A stretch of DNA of 64,000 nt from positions 9,796,001 to 9,860,000 of the forward strand of contig NZ_JADBGF010000001.1 of NCBI RefSeq assembly GCF_014873495.1. Reading direction: 5' to 3'. Below the pieces are notes generated by a model. That model worked only from the letters and a program-made list of their open reading frames with translations. It was not told the origin of the DNA and searched no databases. This stretch comes from Streptomyces stelliscabiei. GTDB taxonomy: Bacteria > Actinomycetota > Actinomycetes > Streptomycetales > Streptomycetaceae. The translations under genes were made by a program, and so were the position numbers. Below, one piece after another: positions 43,678-52,381 of this stretch (positions within the stretch are counted from its first letter, which is position 1; every line of letters begins with the position of its first letter).

Positions 43678-45108
43678 TCAGGGAGTCGCTAGGGCCGCGG
43701 TCGTGTCGCGCAGTCGTACGCCTCGGTTGAAGCGGCGCAGGAGGAGCAATGCCGTGGTGGCGAGGCCGGTGAGGAGGCCGAGCCAGATGCCCGTGGTGTC
43801 CCAGCCCGTGGTGAAGCCGAGGAGCAGGGCGGCGGGCAGGCCGACGAGCCAGTAGCCGACCAGGGTGATGCGGAAGCCGCCCTTGGTGTCGTCGAGGCCG
43901 CGCAGGAGGCCGACGCCTATGTTCTGGGCGCAGTCGAAGAACTGCATCACCGCGGCGATCAGCAGGAGGCTCGTGGCGAGGTCGGTGGCCGTGCGGCTCT
44001 CGCCCTCGAAGAAGGGGGCCAGCACCAGGCCCGGCACGGCGACGTACAGGAGTGCCACGACCGCCATGACGGCGGCGGCACACGCCAGCGCCGTGGACTT
44101 CAGCCGCTGGGCGGCCGCCGTGTTGCCGAGGGCGAGTTCACGGCTGACACCGAGGGACGCGGCGTGGGAGAGGCCGACGGCGATCTGGAAGACGATGTAG
44201 ACGAGCTGGTTGACGGCGGTGTGCGCGGCCAGCGCGGCCGTGCCGAAGCTGCCGACCAGCAGGGCGACGACGGAGAAGAAGCCCGCCTCGGATCCGTAGG
44301 TGGCGGCGATCGGCGCGCCCAGTCCGGTGAGGCGGCGCAGGGTGGCCGGGCGGGTCTTCCAGATGCTCAGCGACAGCACCGGCGCCAGCCGGGGATCGCG
44401 CCGGGCGGAGAGGTACAGCGCCAGGAACGACAGCGCGTACACGGAGGTCGTGGCGAGTCCGATGCCCGGCAGGCCCAGCTTCGGCAGGCCCCAGGTGCCG
44501 TGGATGAAGGCCCAGTTGAGGCCGGCGTTGACGGCGATCGAGGCGAGGGTGATGCGCAGCAGCGCCTGCGGGCGGCGCATACCGACGGTGAACTGCCGGA
44601 TGGCCTGGAACCACAGGCAGGGCAGCAGCCCGGGTGCCAGCGCGTACAGGACGGGCTTCGCCGTGTCGACGACGTCCGGGTCCTGGCCGAGGAACACCAC
44701 GGCGTGCCCGATCCCCACCATCAGCAGTGCTCCCGCGAGACCCGCGAGCGTGGACAGCAGCAGGCTGGCCCGGACCAGGTCCCTGACCTCCTCGTGAGCG
44801 GCCCGCGTCGCGTGCGCGGCCTCCGCCCCGGCACCGTCCGTCTCCGTGTCCCGGGACTCGGCACGGGCGTCCGCCGCGGCGACCTGGTTGCCGACGGCGG
44901 TGACCAGGCCCACCCCCATGGTCCGCAGCTGGTTGAAGATGACCAGGGCGAGGCCGCCGGCGGCCAGGGCCTCGGTACCCAGCAGGCCCATCATGATCGT
45001 ATCGGTGGTGGTGAGCGCGACCTGGGCGAGCTGGGTGAGCGCGAGCGGTACGGCGAGGGTCGCCAGGGCGCGGCTGTCGGTGAGGAGGCGGGTCAGGGCG
45101 GGTGGCAT
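43678..45108 (-). CDS. MATE-family efflux transporter
   Basis: A 476-residue membrane protein with twelve predicted helices and MATE features (FVAVPLALTQLAQVALTTTD-like N-terminus, LGTEALAAGGLALVIFNQLR). MATE proteins export cationic or amphiphilic small molecules using H+ or Na+. Its ATG overlaps the SbnA-like stop by one base (TGATG), so it is the last gene of the diaminopropionate operon and the likely exporter of the product. Confidence 0.9.
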   Translation of the reverse strand: MPPALTRLLTDSRALATLAVPLALTQLAQVALTTTDTIMMGLLGTEALAAGGLALVIFNQLRTMGVGLVTAVGNQVAAADARAESRDTETDGAGAEAAHATRAAHEEVRDLVRASLLLSTLAGLAGALLMVGIGHAVVFLGQDPDVVDTAKPVLYALAPGLLPCLWFQAIRQFTVGMRRPQALLRITLASIAVNAGLNWAFIHGTWGLPKLGLPGIGLATTSVYALSFLALYLSARRDPRLAPVLSLSIWKTRPATLRRLTGLGAPIAATYGSEAGFFSVVALLVGSFGTAALAAHTAVNQLVYIVFQIAVGLSHAASLGVSRELALGNTAAAQRLKSTALACAAAVMAVVALLYVAVPGLVLAPFFEGESRTATDLATSLLLIAAVMQFFDCAQNIGVGLLRGLDDTKGGFRITLVGYWLVGLPAALLLGFTTGWDTTGIWLGLLTGLATTALLLLRRFNRGVRLRDTTAALATP

Positions 45109-46166
45109 CAGGTCGTTTCCTGCGGGGGCTCGGGTGCTGCGATACGGCGGAGTTTGATCAGCAACTCGTCGATCTCGCGCTCCACCTGGGGGGAGAGGAG
45201 ATCATGGGCGGCCATCCAGTCGTCGTCGAAGACGGTGTCCATGTACTTTTCCCCGCCGTCGTTGATCAACGCGACCATAGTCGTGCCGGGCGGCAGCGCG
45301 GACAGCCGGGTCAGGGCCTCGTGCACGACTCCGCCGGCCGAGCCGCCGAGGAGCAGTCCGGTGCGCCGGGCGACGGCCCGCGCGGTGGCGAACGCCTCGA
45401 CGTCGCCGACCTTCACGCCCTCGTCCAGCAGGGAGTAGTCGACCATCGCTCCGATCGTGGCGCCCTCGGGTGTGCCGGTGCCCGACTGGTGGTAGTCGTG
45501 CGCGGGCGGTCCGAACGCGATCGAGCCCTTCGGTTCCACGCCGACGATCCGCAGCCCGGGCACGGTCTCCCGCAGTGGGCCCCCGGTCCCGAACAGCCCG
45601 CCGCCGGTGCCCACCGCGCCGATGAGGATGTCGATACGGCCGTCCAGCGCGGCGTGGAGTTCCCGGGCCACCGGGTGGTAGCCCACGCCGTTGGCCATGT
45701 TGTTGTGCTGCTCGGTGAAGTAGGCGTTGTCGGACTCGGCGGCCAGCTTCTCCGCGAACTCCTCGCGGGCGGCGGTGGCCAGGTCCCCGTCGCCCTCCTC
45801 GGCGACGTACACCAGCTCCGCGCCGAGGGCCTTCATCGCGCGCAGCTTGTCGACGGCGGCGTGGTGGTCGACGACGGCGGTGAAGGTGTAGCCGCGCTCG
45901 GCGGCCACGACGGCGAGGCCGAGCCCGGTGTTGCCTGAGGTCGATTCGACGATCCGGCCGCCGGGGCGCAGCAGGCCGCGCTCCTCGGCGTCGACGACCA
46001 TCTGCCGGGCCATGCGTATCTTGGCGGTGCCGGTCGGGTTGAACTGCTCCAGCTTCAGCAGCAGCCGGGTGTCGCTCTCCGTGCGGGCCAGCTCGAACAG
46101 CGGGGTGGCGCCGATGAGTTCGGAGACCTGCCGTACGACGGGCGGCCGGTACAGGGGGTCGTCCAT
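45108..46166 (-). CDS. sbnA: SbnA-like 2,3-diaminopropionate biosynthesis enzyme (PLP)
   Basis: A 352-residue cysteine-synthase-fold enzyme. The PLP lysine is Lys49 in NPTGTAKIRMA and the phosphate/substrate loop STSGNTG is at about 75-81; GAVGTGGGLFGTGG binds the cofactor phosphate. In the staphyloferrin B pathway SbnA joins O-phosphoserine and glutamate to an N-linked intermediate (ACEGA) that SbnB then splits oxidatively to L-2,3-diaminopropionate. The pairing with an SbnB-like gene in the same operon supports this rather than cysteine synthesis. Confidence 0.85.
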   Translation of the reverse strand: MDDPLYRPPVVRQVSELIGATPLFELARTESDTRLLLKLEQFNPTGTAKIRMARQMVVDAEERGLLRPGGRIVESTSGNTGLGLAVVAAERGYTFTAVVDHHAAVDKLRAMKALGAELVYVAEEGDGDLATAAREEFAEKLAAESDNAYFTEQHNNMANGVGYHPVARELHAALDGRIDILIGAVGTGGGLFGTGGPLRETVPGLRIVGVEPKGSIAFGPPAHDYHQSGTGTPEGATIGAMVDYSLLDEGVKVGDVEAFATARAVARRTGLLLGGSAGGVVHEALTRLSALPPGTTMVALINDGGEKYMDTVFDDDWMAAHDLLSPQVEREIDELLIKLRRIAAPEPPQETT

Positions 46167-46184
46167 GGGGGCTCCTGGGGGTTC

Positions 46185-47531
46185 TCAGTGGGGGTGGCGG
46201 TCGAGGCGCCAGCGGAAGCGGGCGCCCGAGGGCTCGACGACGACCTTCGGGGGCAGAGGGAGGTCGTGGAACGGCGATTCGTTGGAGTCCATCTGGTAGC
46301 CCGCCGTGTTGAGGTACACGAGCAGGTCACCGGCGATCGGCCTTAGCGGGAAGGGGATCTTCCGCCAGGTCAGCATGTCCGACTCCAGGCAGGTCGCGGC
46401 TCCCACGCAGGCCGGGTACGGGCCGGCGCCGGCGACGGGGCGTGTGCCGGCCGGCACCAGCATCGGGTCGGGCAGGAACTCGCTGTCGAACCACTGCTCC
46501 GACAGGCTGAGGCTGGTGCCGTCGACGGTGAGGAGCGCGTATCCGTCGCGTTCCTTGACGCCCTGGACCCGGAACACCGTGAACCCGGCCTGGTCCAGCA
46601 GGGCCCGGCCCGGTTCGACGAGCAGGGTGATCCCGGCCGCCCGCAGCAGCCCGGCGAGGCTGGTGCCCTCGTCCGCGCCGGTCGGGGTGGCCGTCAGGAT
46701 CGTCCGCAGGGCGTCGGCGCCGGCGACGGGGGAGTGGTACGGGTAGAAGCCCCCGAAGGACTTCTCCGCGTGGAAGTGCTCGGGGCGCCGGCTCTCCTCG
46801 AACCGCCGCCAGTCGTCGGCGGCGACGTAGTCGACGGCGAAGCCGCCGCCGATGCTGATCCGGTCGGCGCGCAGCCCGAGTCCGCGGGCCCGCGCGCAGA
46901 GGTGGATCAACTCGGCTGTCAAATCGGTGCGTTGGCGCGTGTCGTAGCCGGAGAGGTGGAAGCTGAAGCCCTCCATGTCGACGGGGCCGGTGGCGCACCG
47001 CCGCAGTGCCGAGTCCAGCTCGCCGTCGTCCAGGCCGAAGCGGCTGTGCGGCTGTTGCGGGGGCAGTCTGCGCAGCAGCGCCCGTGCGGTGCGGCCGAGT
47101 TCCGCCGCGAGCGACAGGAGGCGGTCCAGTTCGTCGAGCGCGTCGACGGCGACGAGGGCGCCCTGGAGCAGAGCCACGCGCAGCAGGTCGTCCGCCTTGG
47201 CCGGGCCCGTCACCACCAGGTCCTCGCCGCGCACCCCGGCGGCGAGGACCTCGCGCAACTCGCCCTGGCTCGCCACGTCCACGCCCAGCCCGGCCACGGC
47301 GGCCCGCTCGGCGTAGACGGCCGCCTTGTTGGCCTTCTTGGCGAAGTACACCCGGCCGTCGACGCCCGCCTCGGTGAACGCCTGGCGGAAGGCGGTCGCG
47401 TTGGCGTCGAAGCGGTCCGGGAAGAGCACGTGGTAGGGCCCCCGCAGGCCGTGGCTCAGCTCGTGCAGCAGCGCGTCGCCCAGCAGGGCACGCACCTCGG
47501 GCGTGGTGTGCGAGGCGAGCACCGACGTCAT
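46185..47531 (-). CDS. SbnH-like type III PLP decarboxylase
   Basis: A 448-residue alanine-racemase-fold decarboxylase. The PLP lysine is in VYFAKKANKA (about 61-70), the glycine-rich phosphate site is ISIGGGFAVDY, and the C-terminal cysteine/aspartate pair is CVGAATCLESDM. Members decarboxylate ornithine, lysine, diaminopimelate or, in SbnH, a citryl-diaminopropionate intermediate. The ATG at 47531 overlaps the SbnB-like stop (ATGA); an in-frame GTG at 47537 is possible. Here it lies between SbnB and SbnA genes, so the substrate should be diaminopropionate-derived. Confidence 0.85.
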   Translation of the reverse strand: MTSVLASHTTPEVRALLGDALLHELSHGLRGPYHVLFPDRFDANATAFRQAFTEAGVDGRVYFAKKANKAAVYAERAAVAGLGVDVASQGELREVLAAGVRGEDLVVTGPAKADDLLRVALLQGALVAVDALDELDRLLSLAAELGRTARALLRRLPPQQPHSRFGLDDGELDSALRRCATGPVDMEGFSFHLSGYDTRQRTDLTAELIHLCARARGLGLRADRISIGGGFAVDYVAADDWRRFEESRRPEHFHAEKSFGGFYPYHSPVAGADALRTILTATPTGADEGTSLAGLLRAAGITLLVEPGRALLDQAGFTVFRVQGVKERDGYALLTVDGTSLSLSEQWFDSEFLPDPMLVPAGTRPVAGAGPYPACVGAATCLESDMLTWRKIPFPLRPIAGDLLVYLNTAGYQMDSNESPFHDLPLPPKVVVEPSGARFRWRLDRHPH

Positions 47532-48550
47532 TTCCACAGCGGCACCGCCGTGCCCAGCCCCTGGGCGAGGGCCAGTTGGGCGAAGCGATGGCCGAGGGCG
47601 ATGTCGGTGACGACCAGCCCGCTGTTGTACGCGAAGATCCGCTGCCCGGCGTCGGTGCGGCCCTCGGTGCGGCCGGCCAGTACGCCGGGGAACTCGGCGT
47701 CCACGTCGGGAAGTTGTCCGTCGGCGTCGGCCATGTCCACGCCGGTGACCCGCATCTGCGCGGCGCTGGTGGCGATCACGCGGTCGGCGCGGTGCAGGGT
47801 CGAGGGCGCGATGCCGTAGCCGATGAGCACGGACAGGGCCGCGGGCTTGAGCCAGTCGGCGTCCACGGAGGCGGGGGTGTTCGGGCCGGCGGTGGCCAGC
47901 ACGATGTCCGCGTCCCCGGCCGCCGCCCGCAGATCGGTCACGACCTCCAGCTCACGGTCGGGGAAGTGGGTGCGCAGCTGCTCGCGCACCGCCCGTATGC
48001 CGTCCGGGTGCGTGCCGAAGAGCATCAGCCGCTCCAGGTCGGGCAGTGTGGTCAGCAGGAACGGCAGGGCGAGACGCCCCTGGGTACCGGTGCCGATGAC
48101 CAGGGCGCTGCGGGCGCCGGGCGCGGCCAGTTCGCGGGCCAGCAGCGCGGAGACCGCCGGGGTGCGCAGTGCGCCCACCCGGCCGCAGTCCAGCATGGCG
48201 ACCGGCAGCCCGGTCTCGTCGTCGTACAGCGTCAGCGTCGTGTAGTAGTGCTGCTTGTCGCGGTCCTCGTGCAGGCCGTACTTGTACGAGGTCTTCACCG
48301 CGACCACCCCGCGCACGCCGTCGCGGCCGAGCATCGCGTACGCCACCGAGTGGCCGTCCTGCGGCTTGACGGTGAGCTTCCGGGGGTTGTCGGACTGTCC
48401 GTCGGCGAGGGTGCGGTACGCCTGTTCGACCACGGACACGACGTCGGCGAGGGTGATGTCGATGCCGGCCACGTCGCTGGTGCTGAGGATGCGCAGGGTC
48501 GTGTCGTCGGGCGCCATGGCGGTTCCTCCGGTGCTGTCGTCGCCGGTCAT
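47528..48550 (-). CDS. sbnB: SbnB-like NAD-dependent dehydrogenase (ornithine cyclodeaminase family)
   Basis: A 340-residue OCD/mu-crystallin-fold enzyme. The dinucleotide-binding site is ALVIGTGTQGRLALPFLLTT, and the substrate region has VRGVVAVKTSYKYGLHEDRD and MLDCGRVGALRTPAVSALLA. In the Sbn pathway it oxidatively releases L-2,3-diaminopropionate and 2-oxoglutarate from the SbnA product. ATG 48550 overlaps the dioxygenase stop by four bases. Its 2-oxoglutarate by-product is also the cosubstrate of the dioxygenase encoded just before it. Confidence 0.86.
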   Translation of the reverse strand: MTGDDSTGGTAMAPDDTTLRILSTSDVAGIDITLADVVSVVEQAYRTLADGQSDNPRKLTVKPQDGHSVAYAMLGRDGVRGVVAVKTSYKYGLHEDRDKQHYYTTLTLYDDETGLPVAMLDCGRVGALRTPAVSALLARELAAPGARSALVIGTGTQGRLALPFLLTTLPDLERLMLFGTHPDGIRAVREQLRTHFPDRELEVVTDLRAAAGDADIVLATAGPNTPASVDADWLKPAALSVLIGYGIAPSTLHRADRVIATSAAQMRVTGVDMADADGQLPDVDAEFPGVLAGRTEGRTDAGQRIFAYNSGLVVTDIALGHRFAQLALAQGLGTAVPLWK

Positions 48551-49536
48551 GCGTGGGCCTCCACGGCGGCCTGGCCGTAGCCGTGCTCCGACTCCTCGGC
48601 GGGCGGCCGGGTCCGGCGGCCCTTCGCCCGTACGGAGGAACGTTTCAGCCAGCGGTCCGTGCCGTCGTACCGGGCCTGGAAGGGGACCCGGCCGTGCACG
48701 ACCAGGTCGTTGTCCACGACCAGCACCTCGCCGGGGTCGAGGCTCACGGCCACGCTGACCCGGGCGAGTTCGTCCTCCAGCCGGGCGTAGGCCGCGCGGT
48801 GGTCGTCGGGGGCCCGGTCCAGCGGGGTGTACGCCGGGTCGAAGCGCAGGGTCAGACCTTCCTCCGACTGCCACAGCGTGGGCACGGGCGGCGGGTCGCC
48901 CTGGTAGGCCTGGGCCTCCTCGTAGGCGTCGTCGGGGAGGATCGGCAGCACGGGTCGGCTGAGCAACTCCACGTCGAAGTCGGACAGTTCGACGTTGCGG
49001 ATGCCGGCGGCCGTGGTGGCGACCGAGTCGTGGTTGCGCATACAGCCGAGGATCAGCAGGTGGGCGCGGCCCGGGTGGAAGGCGTCCTCCGTGTGCGGGC
49101 TGAGCAGCACGCTGCTGCTGGCGCCGGTCTGCTCCACCTCGTGGCCGGGGCTCGGCACGATGTTGTGGACGAAACGGCCTTCCTGCTGGCCCTCCCAGGC
49201 GATGGGGGTGCCCATCACCGTCGACAGCAGGAGCAGGATCACGTCGTACACGGCTCCGGCGCTCCCGGCGGTCGACCAGTGGCCGGGGGTGGGGCCCACC
49301 GCGTCGTCGTCGACGTGCAGGCCGCGCAGGACGAAGAGTCCGTCCGCGGTGTCGACGGGGCGGCAGGCGTGCCGGATCGGGTCGCTCAACGAGGCTGCCG
49401 CGGCCGGGACTTGGCTCAGCAGGCCGGGGTGGGTGGGGTCGCCGTCGTGCTCGGCGAGGAGGGCGTGGGCGACGGCGGTGAGTTCTGCCGCCGAGGCGTG
49501 GTCGAGCAGGCGTACGGGAGTGCTACCCGTGGGCAT
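48547..49536 (-). CDS. TauD/clavaminate-synthase-like 2OG-Fe(II) dioxygenase
   Basis: A 329-residue enzyme of the group that hydroxylates free or carrier-bound Arg, Asn and related amino acids. The iron ligands are His148 and Glu150 (SPHTEDAFHPGRAH, an HxE variant) and His281 (VVDNDLVVHGR), with a 2-oxoglutarate arginine near 299. It begins the minus-strand operon and is coupled to SbnB. In this setting it may hydroxylate a diaminopropionate-derived intermediate to make a metal ligand. No clear Shine-Dalgarno precedes the ATG. Confidence 0.87.
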   Translation of the reverse strand: MPTGSTPVRLLDHASAAELTAVAHALLAEHDGDPTHPGLLSQVPAAAASLSDPIRHACRPVDTADGLFVLRGLHVDDDAVGPTPGHWSTAGSAGAVYDVILLLLSTVMGTPIAWEGQQEGRFVHNIVPSPGHEVEQTGASSSVLLSPHTEDAFHPGRAHLLILGCMRNHDSVATTAAGIRNVELSDFDVELLSRPVLPILPDDAYEEAQAYQGDPPPVPTLWQSEEGLTLRFDPAYTPLDRAPDDHRAAYARLEDELARVSVAVSLDPGEVLVVDNDLVVHGRVPFQARYDGTDRWLKRSSVRAKGRRTRPPAEESEHGYGQAAVEAHA

Positions 49537-49707
49537 GGGGGGTCCGTCCGTTCCGGTGCGGAATGCGTGTGCGGGCGCGGTGCAGGGGCTACGGGTGGGG
49601 CTGTGCGAGACGGTCGGCGGGCATGGCGAAGAAGGCCGCCCGAGGTGGGCCGCGTGGGTCAGGTGCGGCTCCGGTCGACCTCCGGAAACATAGCCAGACG
49701 GTGAATA

Positions 49708-49726
49708 GTAGGGAAGGCTTGCCTAA
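49708..49726. promoter_or_regulatory. iron-box-like site for the biosynthetic operon (DmdR1/IdeR type)
   Basis: GTAGGGAAGGCTTGCCTAA aligns with the actinobacterial iron box TTAGGTTAGGCTAACCTAA over a shared AGGCT core and CCTAA end, about 14-15 of 19 positions. It stands 172 bp upstream of the dioxygenase start, in an AT-richer patch. Confidence 0.65.
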
Positions 49727-49777
49727 GTTGATGAAGATCACATACGAGGTGGTCTTGTCACGTAGCCGCCGCACAAG

Positions 49778-49796
49778 ATAGGTAAGGCTAAGCAAA
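49778..49796. promoter_or_regulatory. iron-box-like site for the importer operon (DmdR1/IdeR type)
   Basis: ATAGGTAAGGCTAAGCAAA matches the iron box TTAGGTTAGGCTAACCTAA at about 15 of 19 positions. It lies 31 bp upstream of the binding-protein start, where repressor binding would block transcription. Confidence 0.7.
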
Positions 49797-49826
49797 TCAA
49801 GCCAACTGCGGGAAATTGAGGGACAA

Positions 49827-51377
49827 GTGCACCTGACGCGACGTCAACTGCTGTGGACCGGCGGCGCCATCGGCGCGGGCGTCATGCTCACCGCCTGCGG
49901 CGGCGACGACAAGCCCACGGCCTCGGCCACCGGCGACTCGGCCAAGCCCCGCAAGGGCGGCACCCTGCGCGTCGGAGCGCTCGGCCGGGCCGGCGCCATC
50001 ACCCGCGACCCGCACGGCAGCCAGGCCAACGAGAGCGACTACCTCATCATCAGCCTGCTCTACGACACCCTCACCGTCCCCGGCGCCAAGCCCAACACCG
50101 AACCCCGGCTCGCCGCGAGCTGGAAACCCTCCGAGGACCTGAAGACCTGGCGGTTCACCGTCGCCAAGGGCGCCACGTTCCACGACGGGACACCGGTCAC
50201 CGCCGAGGACGTCGTCTTCTCGCTGAAGCGGCTGCGCGCCACCCCCTCCGGCGCCTCCCGCCTGCCCGGCATCCAGGCGAAGAACATCACCGCCGACGGC
50301 ACCGACACCGTCGTCATCGTCTCCGACTACGCCAACGCCGAACTGCCCCTGCTGGTCCGCCTCACCACCTTCGTCGTCCCCAAGGGCACCACCGACAAGG
50401 ACATCGCCAAGGCCCCCGGCACCGGCCCCTTCAAGCTCGACTGGTTCCGCGGCGGCAACGCCCGCCTCGTGCGCAACGACGACTGGTACGGCGGCCAGGT
50501 CCACCTCGACGCCATCGAAGTCAAGATCTTCGAGAGCCCGCAGGCCATGGCGAGCGCCCTGCTCGCCGGGCAGATCGACCTCGCCTCCAACGTCGGCGCC
50601 GTCGCCGCCCGGACCGCCGAGAGCCGCAAGGACGTCCAGGCCGTCCGCCGCCCCAACGACATGGCGATGCCCCTCGTCATGCGCACCGCCGACGGCCCCT
50701 TCGCCGACCCCAAGGTCCGCGAGGCACTGCGCCTCGCCGTCGACCGCGAGGCCATGGTCAAGCAGGTTCTCTCCGGCTACGGCACCGTCGCCAACGACGT
50801 CCTCGGCACCGGCGACCCCGCCTACGACAAGGATCTCCCGCAGCGCACCCGGGACCTGACCAAGGCCAAGGCCCTGCTGAAGGAGGCGAAGTTCGACACC
50901 TCCAAGACCTACGAGCTGTACACCACCGAGGACATCTCCGGCCTCGCCGAGTCGGCCACCCTCTTCGCCACCCAGGTCCGCGAGGCCGGCGTCAAGATCA
51001 AGGTCGTCAAGCAGGAATCGGCCACCTTCTGGGACAAGACCTGGCTCAAGGGCGACCTGTACACCACGTACTGGGGCACCAACGACTCCGTCGTCTTCTT
51101 CGCCAGCAAGACCATGGTCTCCGACAGCGGCACCAACGAGGCCGGCTGGAAGGACGACGACTTCGACACGGCGTACGAGAAGGCCATCGGCACCGCCGCC
51201 CCGGCCGAGCGCACCGCACTGCTGAAGGCGCTCCAGAAGATCGAGTACGACAGCTCCGGCTACCTGCTGTGGGGCATGGCCGACGGCATCGACCTCGCCG
51301 GGGCCAAGGTGCGCGGGCTGCCGACCCTGCCCGGGTACGGAAGGGTGCAGCTCGAAGGCGCGTGGCTGGCCAGTTGA
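49827..51377 (+). CDS. ABC transporter substrate-binding protein, family 5 (Dpp/Opp/Nik-like)
   Basis: A 516-residue lipoprotein. The N-terminus combines a twin-arginine-like TRRQLLW with a lipobox LTAC (Cys24). The body is SBP_bac_5: DTLTVPGAKPNTEPRLAASW, FTVAKGATFHDGTPVTAEDV and PKVREALRLAVDREAMVKQV. This class binds peptides, nickel complexes and opine metallophores. It starts with GTG 49827 behind GAGGGA and is first in a coupled four-gene import operon with an iron box in its promoter, so the ligand is probably a metal-chelate. Confidence 0.9.
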   Translation: MHLTRRQLLWTGGAIGAGVMLTACGGDDKPTASATGDSAKPRKGGTLRVGALGRAGAITRDPHGSQANESDYLIISLLYDTLTVPGAKPNTEPRLAASWKPSEDLKTWRFTVAKGATFHDGTPVTAEDVVFSLKRLRATPSGASRLPGIQAKNITADGTDTVVIVSDYANAELPLLVRLTTFVVPKGTTDKDIAKAPGTGPFKLDWFRGGNARLVRNDDWYGGQVHLDAIEVKIFESPQAMASALLAGQIDLASNVGAVAARTAESRKDVQAVRRPNDMAMPLVMRTADGPFADPKVREALRLAVDREAMVKQVLSGYGTVANDVLGTGDPAYDKDLPQRTRDLTKAKALLKEAKFDTSKTYELYTTEDISGLAESATLFATQVREAGVKIKVVKQESATFWDKTWLKGDLYTTYWGTNDSVVFFASKTMVSDSGTNEAGWKDDDFDTAYEKAIGTAAPAERTALLKALQKIEYDSSGYLLWGMADGIDLAGAKVRGLPTLPGYGRVQLEGAWLAS

Positions 51378-52381
51378 CCCCCGACACCGCCGCGCCGGCC
51401 GCCTCCCGGGTCACTCCGGGCAGGCGGTCGGCGCGTACCTCTGTCCTGCTCCTGGCCCGCGGGGGCACGGTCCTGCTGAAGCGAGCGGTCCTGCTCGCCG
51501 TGCTCCTCGCCCTCGTCTTCGGCACCGTCGAACTGCTGCCCGGCGACGCCGCCACCGCCACCTCCGAACGCGGTGAGAGCGCCGCCGACCTCGCCGCCCG
51601 CCGGGCCCTCCTCGGCCTGGACCGCCCGGTGCTCGAACGCTTCGGCGACTGGATGACCGGTCTGCCCACCGGCGACCTCGGCACCTCGGCGCGCGGCGAG
51701 AAGGTCACCGACCTGCTCTCCAGCGCCTTCCCCAACACCCTGCTGCTCGGCGGCATCGCCCTGCTGCTCACCGCGCTCGTGTCCCTCGCCCTGGGCTGCT
51801 GGGCCGCCCTGCGCCCCGGCGGACGTCTCGACCGGGCCGTTTCCGGCACCGCGACCGCCGTCCTCGCCCTGCCCGAGTTCGTCGTGGCCGTCGCCCTGGT
51901 CCTGGTGCTGTCCCTGTGGACCGGCTGGCTGCCGGCCGTCACCCTCACCGGCGCCGACGGAACCCCCGCCGACTGGACCATGCTCGTGCTGCCCGCCCTC
52001 GCCCTCACCGTCCCGCAGACCGGCTGGAACATCCGCATCGTGCGCGCAGCCCTCGCCGACGAGGCCCGCGCCCCCCACGTGGAGACGGCCGTCCTCGACG
52101 GACTGCCGCCCCACCGCGTCCTCACCCACCACGTGCTGCCCGGTGCCCTGCCCGCCATCGCCGCGGGCCTGGCCACCTCCACCGGCATGCTGCTGGGCGG
52201 CGCGGTCGTCGTGGAGACCATCTTCAACTACCCCGGCATCGGCTCCGTCCTGGCCTCCGCCGTCAGCGACCGCGACAGCCCGGTCATCGCCGGCGTCACG
52301 GCCCTGTCCGGCGCCGTCATCACCGCGGTCCTGCTCCTGGCCGACCTGGTCCGCGACCTCGCGACAGGAGTCCGACGGTGA
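51362..52381 (+). CDS. ABC transporter permease (DppB/NikB-like)
   Basis: About 339 residues and six membrane segments. The first-permease pattern is seen in ALLGLDRPVLERFGDWMTGL and SSAFPNTLLLGGIALLLTAL, with the EAA-type loop near DEARAPHVETAVLDGLPPHR and the ending VVVETIFNYPGIGSVLASAV. The start is uncertain: GTG 51362 is used; TTG 51374, which overlaps the binding-protein stop (TTGA), is equally plausible. Confidence 0.87.
   Translation: MAGQLTPDTAAPAASRVTPGRRSARTSVLLLARGGTVLLKRAVLLAVLLALVFGTVELLPGDAATATSERGESAADLAARRALLGLDRPVLERFGDWMTGLPTGDLGTSARGEKVTDLLSSAFPNTLLLGGIALLLTALVSLALGCWAALRPGGRLDRAVSGTATAVLALPEFVVAVALVLVLSLWTGWLPAVTLTGADGTPADWTMLVLPALALTVPQTGWNIRIVRAALADEARAPHVETAVLDGLPPHRVLTHHVLPGALPAIAAGLATSTGMLLGGAVVVETIFNYPGIGSVLASAVSDRDSPVIAGVTALSGAVITAVLLLADLVRDLATGVRR

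Noticed and set aside
45108..46166. SbnA-like gene as ordinary cysteine synthase
   Set aside because: It sits in one coupled operon with SbnB- and SbnH-like genes and a MATE exporter under an iron box, which fits diaminopropionate synthesis better. Sequence alone cannot fully exclude it.
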